Positions 1 to 5,446 of a stretch of DNA of 11,195 nt are shown one piece after another; position 1 is the first letter of the stretch, and the number at the start of each line of letters is the position of its first letter. A program made the position numbers and the translations under genes. Source of the stretch: Chlorobiota bacterium (lineage in GTDB: Bacteria; Bacteroidota; Bacteroidia; Flavobacteriales; Flavobacteriaceae); NCBI GenBank assembly GCA_013153655.1, contig JAADEB010000165.1, positions 1-11,195 on the forward strand, given 5' to 3'. The notes below the pieces were generated by a model that was given only the letters and a program-made list of their open reading frames with translations, was not told the DNA's origin and did no database searches.

Positions 1-42
1 CCTCGGAATGATATTATCCATTCAATCACATTATTCATCGTT

Positions 43-63
43 CATCGCCCGGGTCGGGCGATG
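43..63. other. Perfect 9-bp GC-rich hairpin with 3-nt loop
   Basis: CATCGCCCG and its exact reverse complement CGGGCGATG flank a GGT loop. There is no T-run on either side, so it is not a canonical intrinsic terminator. It lies in non-coding DNA downstream of dsbD and near the window edge, so it could be a 3'-end structure or part of the dispersed repeat material that follows. No gene can be supported in 1-323. Confidence 0.45.
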
Positions 64-111
64 CTACATTCCTTCATTCTTTCACTAAAAAAACGTTCCC
101 GTGTTCCGCAG

Positions 112-175
112 AAGGAGATTGCCACGGCTCCGCTTACCTTTGCTTATCCCCAAGCGGCGGAGCCTCGCAATGACG
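112..175. repeat. REP-like imperfect inverted repeat (ATTGC...GCAAT type)
   Basis: The left arm at 118-133 (ATTGCCACGGCTCCGC) and the right arm at 157-171 (GCGGAGCCTCGCAAT) are reverse complements apart from one mismatch and one 1-nt gap, around a 23-nt loop. The flanks GGAG and GACG extend the familiar form GAGATTGC...GCAATGAC. From memory, sequences of this form are dispersed in intergenic regions of many bacteria, so this is probably one copy of a small palindromic (MITE/REP-like) repeat. It lies directly before the 7-mer block of the composite repeat. Confidence 0.6.
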
Positions 176-178
176 CAT

Positions 179-313
179 CGGTCACCGGTCACCGGTCACC
201 GGTCAAACCGATTTAACGATTGCACGATTCAACGGTTCAACGATTTAACAAAATCTATTCAACATTTCAACTATTCAACAGAATTACCCGGTTCAACGGT
301 TTAACGGTTTAAC
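179..313 (+). repeat. Composite tandem repeat, copy 1
   Basis: Four head-to-tail 7-mers (CGGTCAC three times, then CGGTCAA) occupy 179-206. After ACC come five 8-mers at 210-249: GATTTAAC, GATTGCAC, GATTCAAC, GGTTCAAC, GATTTAAC. The spacer AAAATC (250-255) follows, then three 8-mers at 256-279: TATTCAAC, ATTTCAAC, TATTCAAC. After AGAATTACCC there are three more 8-mers at 290-313 (GGTTCAAC, then GGTTTAAC twice). The array ends 10 bp before the dsbD stop codon. The same block order recurs at 2795-2887 and, inverted, at 10994-11089. Tandem structure is certain; function is unknown. Confidence 0.85.
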
Positions 314-323
314 AAAAAGCCTA

Positions 324-2612
324 TCATTTTCCACCGTAATATTTTTTTACCCCTTCCCTCAGCCATTGAGCATAGACTTCGGCGTCGGGTTCGTAGGCAA
401 TGGGGCTGTTGAGCATTTCTTCATCGGGGGAAAGCAATACGTAGTAGGGTTGGGAATTGGATTTGTATTTATAGATTTCCATTTCGGCCCATTTGTCGCC
501 CCGCGTGGTGATTTTTTTGTTGCTGTAAGGCGAGATGTATTGCTCGTTTTCGGGCAAGCTTCGTTTGTCGTCCACATACAGCGACACCACGATAAGGCTG
601 TCCTTCATGATGCGGTGTACTTCCGGGTCGGTCCAAACATTGGCTTCCATTTTACGGCAATTGACACAAGCGCCGCCGGTGAAATCCAACATCACGGGAC
701 GTCCGATTTGTTTGGCGTATTTCAAGGCGTCATCATAATTGTTGCGGAAAACGATAAGTCCGTCGTATTCATATTCGGCACCTTCGGGTAAGGCCGCCGC
801 CATGGACCGGGATGAACCTCCTCCGTGGCAGCCGAAACCTTTCGGCGATTCACTATATGCCTGATACGGAGGGAAGGCGGAAATCCATTTGAGCGGAGCG
901 CCCCAAAGTCCGGGCAACATGTAGAAAGTAAAGGCCAATGACGTGAGCCCGAAAAGCAAGCGCGTAACCCCTATACGGTCCGAAGCATCGTCGTAGGGGA
1001 GTTTGAACATGCCCAACAGATACAAGGCCAATGCAAAGAAAATGGCAATCCATATGGACAGGAACACTTCACGTTCCAATAGGTGTAATTGAAGAACCAA
1101 ATCGGCATTGGACAGAAATTTGAAGGCCAATGCCAGTTCGATAAAGCCCAATGTTACCTTCACGGTATTGAGCCAACCGCCCGAACGGGGCATGTTTTTC
1201 AAAAGGGAAGGAAACAGAGCAAACAAAGTAAAAGGCAACGACAATCCGATGCCGAATCCCAAAGCTCCCACCGTCAACGCCCATGCCCCTTGCGACGAGC
1301 CCAACACACTACCGAGCAAGGCGCCCAAAATGGGACCCGTACAGGAAAATGATACCAATATCAGGGTTACGGCCATAAAAAACACCGCAATCAGGCCGCC
1401 CGTTTTATTGGACATCTCATCCGATTTGCTGATAAGTTTGGAAGGAATCAGGCGTTGCGGGTCCAATTTGCTGACGCCCATAAATGAGAGTGCGAATATG
1501 AAAAAGATGATAAAGAAAACCAGGTTCAACCAGGGATTGGTGGAAATCTTATTGAAAATATTAGGATCCAGGTTATCCATCAAATGGAAAGGAAGTGTGA
1601 TCAAGCCGTAGATGAGGATGATAAAGAATCCGTACATGAAAGCGTAAAATTTCCCGTGGGTGCCTTTTTCTTCGGCGCCGAAAACGCTTTGTTCGTTCTT
1701 CTTGGTAAAGAAACTAATGGTAAGCGGAATCATGGGGTAAATACAAGGGGTGAGCAATGCAATCAGGCCGGCCAACAGACTGGCCCAAAACAAACCCCAG
1801 AAACCTTTTTTGTGGGGTTCTTCGATGGTGACACCGCTTCCTTCGGTGGATTCTTTTTGGTGACCGTCGGTATTTTTGGCGTTCACCGTTTGGGTTTCGG
1901 TAGTCGGTCCGGCATTTTTCATGTCCGGCGTAGTGTTTTCGGGCTCGGTTTTTTCGGCTACGGAACCGCTGTTTGCTCCGGAGGTTCCAGAGGTTTCTGC
2001 TTGTTTTGCTGCAGTATTGGTTTCCGCCGGAGAAGCCTTTTTTGGGGTTATTTTATTTTCTTTCGGAGTTGCTTGGGAAGTGCCGGTGGAAGTTTTAGGA
2101 GTGTTGTTGCTTGGTTTATTTCCGGTAGTGGGGGTCGTTGTGCCGGAATTTTTGGCACGGCTCAGGTCAAATGACAAATCTTCTCCCATCAAAATACAAG
2201 CTTCCTTACAAACTTGCCCTTCCAAATGCGCCTCCACTTGTTGCAACGAAGGATTTTTGACCTTGATATCTTGGGTGATTTTTATTTTGTGCGACCAAAA
2301 AGTTTCGGTTACGTTAAAAATATCGTTGTAGGCCTTTTCGGTTCCGTATTCTTTGGCCGGACCCAGGAGTTCGTAATCTTGTCCGGCGCCTTTCCATTGG
2401 ATGACCAAGGGATTGGACCCGCCCGGATCGTTGTGTTGCGAATATAGGTGCCAGCCCGGTTCCAGGGTGCCGCTAATGATCAAGCGGTAAGTATCTTGCC
2501 CCGTTTTCTCCACCGCCGTGGACAATTGATAAGGTTTTATGATTTGAGCAGGAGCATTTTCAAAGAATATCAAGCCGCTTAATACCAACAAATACCGTAA
2601 CCACTGTTTCAT
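324..2612 (-). CDS. dsbD: Thiol:disulfide interchange protein DsbD
   Basis: This inner-membrane protein of 762 residues would pass electrons from cytoplasmic thioredoxin to periplasmic thiol proteins. Residues 1-22 form a signal peptide ending APA|Q. The N-terminal periplasmic alpha domain spans about 23-150 and carries the cysteine pair C135/C139 (CKEAC). Residues about 151-265 are a long Thr/Ser/Lys/Asn-rich linker. The membrane domain (about 270-570, roughly eight segments) has C290 in LLTPCIYPMIP and C424 in SFSCTGPILG, the expected intramembrane redox pair. The C-terminal thioredoxin-like domain (about 620-762) has C649-V-N-C652. All three redox pairs are thus present. An extra C595 sits in FGCHGGGS between the membrane and thioredoxin parts. 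The gene stands alone between two repeat-filled gaps and starts at ATG 2610-2612. Identification by family motifs is strong; its downstream partners are not visible here. Confidence 0.95.
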   Translation of the reverse strand: MKQWLRYLLVLSGLIFFENAPAQIIKPYQLSTAVEKTGQDTYRLIISGTLEPGWHLYSQHNDPGGSNPLVIQWKGAGQDYELLGPAKEYGTEKAYNDIFNVTETFWSHKIKITQDIKVKNPSLQQVEAHLEGQVCKEACILMGEDLSFDLSRAKNSGTTTPTTGNKPSNNTPKTSTGTSQATPKENKITPKKASPAETNTAAKQAETSGTSGANSGSVAEKTEPENTTPDMKNAGPTTETQTVNAKNTDGHQKESTEGSGVTIEEPHKKGFWGLFWASLLAGLIALLTPCIYPMIPLTISFFTKKNEQSVFGAEEKGTHGKFYAFMYGFFIILIYGLITLPFHLMDNLDPNIFNKISTNPWLNLVFFIIFFIFALSFMGVSKLDPQRLIPSKLISKSDEMSNKTGGLIAVFFMAVTLILVSFSCTGPILGALLGSVLGSSQGAWALTVGALGFGIGLSLPFTLFALFPSLLKNMPRSGGWLNTVKVTLGFIELALAFKFLSNADLVLQLHLLEREVFLSIWIAIFFALALYLLGMFKLPYDDASDRIGVTRLLFGLTSLAFTFYMLPGLWGAPLKWISAFPPYQAYSESPKGFGCHGGGSSRSMAAALPEGAEYEYDGLIVFRNNYDDALKYAKQIGRPVMLDFTGGACVNCRKMEANVWTDPEVHRIMKDSLIVVSLYVDDKRSLPENEQYISPYSNKKITTRGDKWAEMEIYKYKSNSQPYYVLLSPDEEMLNSPIAYEPDAEVYAQWLREGVKKYYGGK

Positions 2613-2636
2613 AAAAACATAATTTAAGGATTAACG

Positions 2637-2644
2637 CAAAAATA
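2637..2644 (-). promoter_or_regulatory. Candidate -7 box for dsbD
   Basis: On the minus strand this reads TATTTTTG, a match to the Bacteroidota -7 consensus TAnnTTTG. Transcription would start near 2630 and leave a leader of about 18 nt before the dsbD ATG. I see no TTG at the usual -33 distance, so the call rests on the -7 element alone. AT-rich DNA gives such matches by chance. Confidence 0.35.
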
Positions 2645-2721
2645 ACTTTTTTATTGATATGGAAGGGGTATAAAATTTTTATGGCGCGTCCCTTCCTCAT
2701 ACCAAGGCGCAAGGACACGGC

Positions 2722-3025
2722 GGTTTAACGATTTCACAATTTAACAGAAATAACACGTTTCCCATTTTCCGTTTACCGTGTCCCGAAAATATACCGGTCA
2801 CCCGTCATCGGTCATCGGTCAAATCGATTTAACGATTGCACGGTTTAACGATTTAACAAAATCTATTCAACTGTTCAACTTTTCAACAGAAAAAACCACT
2901 TTTCCCGTTTCCCGAAAATGCACCCCTCACTGGTCACCGGTCCATATTGTCGATTTAACGGTTGCACGATTCAACGATTGCCCGATTTAACGATTCAACA
3001 GAAATAACCAATTCCACGATTTAAC
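2722..3025 (+). repeat. Composite tandem repeat, copy 2 (two and a half units)
   Basis: A partial 8-mer block is at 2722-2745 (GGTTTAAC, GATTTCAC, AATTTAAC). A CGTTTCCC-like stretch (about 2756-2790) leads into 7-mers at 2795-2822 (CGGTCAC, CCGTCAT, CGGTCAT, CGGTCAA). Then come 8-mers at 2826-2857 (GATTTAAC, GATTGCAC, GGTTTAAC, GATTTAAC), the spacer AAAATC at 2858-2863, and 8-mers at 2864-2887 (TATTCAAC, TGTTCAAC, TTTTCAAC). A second round follows: CCCGTTTCCCGAAAATGCACC near 2904-2924 (a pattern with 7-bp spacing), TGGTCACCGG at 2931-2940, then six 8-mers at 2952-2999 and one at 3018-3025. Same orientation as copy 1. It fills the gap between dsbD and the lipoprotein gene, and no gene is supported in 2613-3028. 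Confidence 0.85.
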
Positions 3026-3028
3026 AAC

Positions 3029-3418
3029 TCACCCCTTCACCCCTTTTCCGTTTCCATGCTTTTGCTCCTTATTCTTAGGTGGCAAGACCGTAAAGGGTAT
3101 TTTAAAACGCTGAACGTGTTGTTTTTGCTTGAACATGTCCAAATATAAATAATGCCGGCTTCCCGGTTCAAAGCCCGCTTCCACCGATTGAGGTGAAGGC
3201 AAGTGAAGGGTGTCGGCGGCTTTGGCTCCGCCGCGGATAATGGTATCATACCAAAATCCCACATAGTCGATACCATTGGCTCGCACCCCGTCCAAAATCA
3301 CCGTACCGGATTGATCCGCCGGCCATTGTTCGGGGGCCGAAACCAATTTTACGGGACCTTCTTGCCCGCATTGCCAAAGAAACAGTGTGAGAAGCAAGGA
3401 AAAAGCAATTTTTCTCAT
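3029..3418 (-). CDS. Small putative lipoprotein of unknown function
   Basis: The product has 129 residues. It begins with a charged start and hydrophobic stretch (MRKIAFSLLLTLFLW) followed by Q16-C17, which looks like a lipoprotein signal peptide, though W and Q just before the cysteine are unusual for a lipobox. The rest is predicted soluble and I do not recognise a domain. Visible features are a DYVGFWYDTI stretch near residues 52-61 and a Lys/Gly-rich tail (KEQKHGNGKGVKG). The start codon overlaps the stop of the glycosylase gene as ATGA, which implies translational coupling and supports the gene being real. The tail and stop are encoded by repeat-like DNA (two tandem CACCCCTT units at 3030-3045), so the natural C-terminus may have been altered by repeat spread. 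Confidence 0.75.
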   Translation of the reverse strand: MRKIAFSLLLTLFLWQCGQEGPVKLVSAPEQWPADQSGTVILDGVRANGIDYVGFWYDTIIRGGAKAADTLHLPSPQSVEAGFEPGSRHYLYLDMFKQKQHVQRFKIPFTVLPPKNKEQKHGNGKGVKG

Positions 3419-4002
3419 ATTTCCGAATTTGATTTAAAAATACCACTTTCCGCGGGAATATAAAAGCGCCTCGGTTTGTCTTTCCATTCACCCGCATAAT
3501 CCACCCCGATGCGCGGTGTAGTAATGATTTTTTCGGGCCGCAAACCTCCGTCGGCTACCCAAAGGCCGGTTCCGGGTGTCAAAGGCCGTTTGTTCAATCC
3601 CCTGTCGATGGCCAAAGCCCGCGTCAAGCGGCCGGGACCATCGGTTCGTTTTTTTACCGGTACGAAACGCGCCCCGTCCCAAACTTCCGGATACCCGAGC
3701 GCACGCACCAACACCGCCGCCGGAAATCCTTCGGGCATGGTGGTGAAATTGAGCATGTCGTACATGCCGTAAATCAGGTAAACATAGATATGACCCGCCG
3801 GACCGAACATTACCTCCGTTCGCGGCGTTCGCCCTTTGGCGCAATGGCAGGCCAGGTCTTCCTCTCCGTGGTAGGCCTCGGTTTCGGAAATAACGGCCCG
3901 GTAAAGCCCCTTTTCCGTACGGCGATAAAGATATTTACCCAAAAGATCCCGCGCCACCTCACAGGTGTTGCGTTCGAAAAAAGTTTTATCCAATACCTTC
4001 AT
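3415..4002 (-). CDS. mpg: 3-methyladenine DNA glycosylase (AAG/MPG family)
   Basis: This 195-residue enzyme would start base-excision repair by removing alkylated or deaminated purines (3-methyladenine, 7-methylguanine, hypoxanthine) from DNA. Aligned by eye to human AAG, the catalytic glutamate is E42 in SETEAYHG, the base-stacking residues are Y44, H53 (ACHC) and Y75, and the N169 equivalent is N85 in YVYLIYGMYDMLN. The LVRAL motif (R100) and DGPGRLTRAL (111-120) are also typical. Length fits bacterial members, which lack the long N-terminal extension of the human protein. The first 17 bp overlap the end of the sirtuin gene, and the stop overlaps the lipoprotein start by 4 bp. The three genes are therefore almost certainly one operon. 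Start is ATG at 4000-4002. Confidence 0.94.
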   Translation of the reverse strand: MKVLDKTFFERNTCEVARDLLGKYLYRRTEKGLYRAVISETEAYHGEEDLACHCAKGRTPRTEVMFGPAGHIYVYLIYGMYDMLNFTTMPEGFPAAVLVRALGYPEVWDGARFVPVKKRTDGPGRLTRALAIDRGLNKRPLTPGTGLWVADGGLRPEKIITTPRIGVDYAGEWKDKPRRFYIPAESGIFKSNSEI

Positions 4003-4684
4003 TTATCCATTTTTTGACCAAAGGCGGTACCCCCTCCACGGCCGTAGCCTCGATAATGCTCAACGGATGAGGAATATGCAACGGCGCCGGGTGCGGGTCC
4101 ACGTAAAACACCCGTGCATGCGGCGGAAGATAATGCACCAATCCCGCCGCCGGATAAACCTGCATGGACGTACCCACAATGAGCATCACATCGGCATCGC
4201 CTACCGAACGCGCCGCCTCTTCAATGGCCGGCACCGGCTCACCGAACCAAACGATATGCGGACGAAGTTGCGCCCCGTCTTCGGCCGTATCGCCCAAATG
4301 CAGGTCACCGTCCCAAGGATACACCAACGAAGGATTCCGCTCGCTACGCACCTTCCGGAGTTCACCGTGCAGATGCAATACGTTGCGGCTCCCGGCCCGC
4401 TCGTGCAGGTCGTCCACGTTTTGGGTGATGATGTGTACGGGATAATGCTTTTCCAATTCGGCCAAGGCATAATGAGCCTCGTTGGGTTCCACTTCCTTCA
4501 ATTGCCGCCGCCGGAGGTTGTAGAAAGCCAAAACCGCTTCCGGATTCCGCCGCCATCCCTCGGGCGAGGCCACTTCCTCTATCCGGTATTGTTTCCACCA
4601 TCCGCCCAAATCGCGAAAGGTGGGAATGCCGCTTTCCTTGGAAATGCCGGCTCCGGTTAGTACCACAATTTTAGGTTTATCCAT
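3986..4684 (-). CDS. cobB: Sir2-family NAD-dependent protein deacylase, without zinc cysteines
   Basis: A 232-residue sirtuin that would remove acyl groups from protein lysines, using NAD+ and releasing nicotinamide and O-acyl-ADP-ribose. Visible motifs are GAGIS (11-15) and the PTFRD loop (21-25) for NAD binding, TQNVDDLHERAG (87-98), the catalytic histidine H106 in LHGEL, and GTS (171-173). Y55 and R58 in FYNLRR match the YxxR pair of class III (SIRT5/CobB-like) enzymes, which favour negatively charged acyl groups such as succinyl; that preference is inferred. The region after H106, where most sirtuins carry four zinc-binding cysteines, has none, and I find no cysteine in the whole protein. 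It is the first gene of the overlapping cluster with mpg and the lipoprotein. Start is ATG 4682-4684. Confidence 0.94.
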   Translation of the reverse strand: MDKPKIVVLTGAGISKESGIPTFRDLGGWWKQYRIEEVASPEGWRRNPEAVLAFYNLRRRQLKEVEPNEAHYALAELEKHYPVHIITQNVDDLHERAGSRNVLHLHGELRKVRSERNPSLVYPWDGDLHLGDTAEDGAQLRPHIVWFGEPVPAIEEAARSVGDADVMLIVGTSMQVYPAAGLVHYLPPHARVFYVDPHPAPLHIPHPLSIIEATAVEGVPPLVKKWINEGIG

Positions 4685-4718
4685 CGTTTATGATTATGTG
4701 TCAGACGATTCTTATATT

Positions 4719-4726
4719 CAAAATTA
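4719..4726 (-). promoter_or_regulatory. Candidate -7 box for the cobB-mpg-lipoprotein cluster
   Basis: Reads TAATTTTG on the minus strand (TAnnTTTG), about 35 bp before the cobB start, implying a leader of roughly 30 nt. No TTG is visible near -33: that position falls in the G-rich edge of the neighbouring element. Weak evidence, but it is the only such match in the leader. Confidence 0.3.
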
Positions 4727-4740
4727 TCATTTTTTTTGTT

Positions 4741-4970
4741 AGGGGGCGTCCGCCTAAGGCGGACCGGGTGCTCCGCTCGTAGTGCGCTCGGGTCTGCTCT
4801 CGGCCGGCATGCGGCGTGCGTAGGGCTTCCTTCGGTCGCCTCCGCCGCCGCGCCGGACCTTCGGCATCCCCTTCGCGCCCTGCCGCTTCGCCCCCTCGCC
4901 CGAAAGCCGCTGCACAACCGCCCGTCACTCCCGGTCCCGGAAACAAAGCGCTCCGCTCATCCCCGGCATA
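4741..4970. repeat. GC-rich, non-coding intergenic element (Bacteroidota GGGCGTCC-type)
   Basis: About 230 bp of very GC-rich DNA sits abruptly inside AT-rich flanks in the 360-bp gap between cobB and rnpB. It opens with GGGGGCGTCC and a perfect 7-bp hairpin (GTCCGCC, TAA, GGCGGAC at 4748-4764) followed by GGGTGCTCCGCTCG; GCTCCGCTC recurs near 4949-4957. From memory, elements opening with GGGCGTnCC, a hairpin and a CGGGCT/CGGGTG-CCGC stretch are common between genes in Bacteroidota genomes. Open frames exist on both strands here but show arginine/alanine/proline-rich, low-complexity products typical of non-coding GC-rich DNA. Function is unknown, and the boundaries are judged from base composition. 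Confidence 0.5.
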
Positions 4971-5047
4971 ACTTATAATTTTATAGGAAGATATATAACG
5001 GAAACCGGAACGTTAAAAATAAAGCAAAAAAACCGGGTATAAAAAAA

Positions 5048-5343
5048 CGGAAGCAAGCCTGTAAGCCGGATTCTGTCGAGCCTTGTCATTTATCTGGGAC
5101 AAACGTTACCGTTTGCCTCTTGCTGCCTACCCGCCGGCATCGATCGGGCCAATCTCAAACGCCGGCATACTTGGCATTGCACCACCCGGAGTTTAGCCTT
5201 TTCACTACGGCCGAACCGTACCTGGTTTCTGTGCCACTAGTCCTCGCCTCGCGGCGGACGGGTGTTACCCGCCGGGTTGCCCTGCGGTGTCCGGACTTTC
5301 CTCCCTTCCCCGGAGGGAAGAGCGACAAGGCGGCTTGCTTCCG
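5048..5343 (-). ncRNA. rnpB: RNase P RNA (M1 RNA)
   Basis: The catalytic RNA of RNase P, which trims the 5' leaders of tRNA precursors. Read on the minus strand, the conserved core is clear: GGAGGAAAGTCCGGAC (5289-5304) for the 5' half of P4 and its flank, ACAGAAA (5226-5232), GGTAGGCAGCAAGAGGC (around 5120), and the 3' core AGATAAATGACAAGGC followed by ACAGAATCCGGCTTA (5062-5076). The terminal P1 helix pairs 5332-5343 with 5048-5059 in a perfect 12-bp match, which sets the ends used here. A 6-bp P3-like hairpin lies at 5305-5320. The mature RNA may be a few bases longer. Seven T residues follow the 3' arm of P1 on the minus strand (5047-5041), so P1 could double as the terminator. At about 296 nt it is shorter than the 377-nt E. 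coli RNA. Confidence 0.96.
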
Positions 5344-5347
5344 CTTG

Positions 5348-5365
5348 CAAAATTAAGCAAAAATA
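5348..5365 (-). promoter_or_regulatory. Candidate rnpB promoter: two tandem -7 boxes
   Basis: Two TAnnTTTG matches precede rnpB on the minus strand: TATTTTTG (5358-5365) and TAATTTTG (5348-5355). The nearer one would start transcription almost exactly at the 5' end of P1; the farther one would add about 10 nt of leader. A -33 TTG at the usual distance is not seen. Since a terminator stands between the M16 gene and rnpB, a separate promoter is expected here. Confidence 0.45.
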
Positions 5366-5393
5366 ATGCCGTTCGTTTCCCTGTCATTTTGAC

Positions 5394-5423
5394 AAAAAAA
5401 CCGCCCGGTTTTGCCGGACGGTT
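5394..5423 (-). terminator. Intrinsic terminator of the M16 gene / envelope group
   Basis: On the minus strand, AACCGTCCGG, loop CAAAA, then CCGGGCGGTT form a 10-bp stem (one G-U wobble) followed directly by seven T residues. It lies 24 bp after the M16 stop codon and upstream of rnpB, so it separates the two transcription units. Confidence 0.88.
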
Positions 5424-5446
5424 CGTAGGGATTTCCGGAAGCGGAA

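Noticed and set aside
101..304. Open frame of 67 codons in the left gap
   Set aside because: It is made almost wholly of the REP-like and composite repeat DNA, so its product is a repeat translation with no protein-like character.
179..313. Repeats taken as a CRISPR array
   Set aside because: Units are 7-8 bp, directly tandem and degenerate, with no unique spacers of constant length and no cas genes nearby.
2661..2696. Inverted repeat GGAAGGG...CCCTTCC upstream of dsbD
   Set aside because: Arms are only 7 bp with a loop of about 22 bp and no T-run, which is within chance for this composition.
4738..4744. GTTAGGG as an integron attC-like core
   Set aside because: The last base does not fit GTTRRRY, no matching RYYYAAC partner with the right layout was found, and no integrase or cassette genes are present.
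4657..4978. Open frames on both strands in the GC-rich element
   Set aside because: They arise from a lack of AT-rich stop codons, give Arg/Ala/Pro-rich low-complexity products, and overlap each other and the cobB leader.
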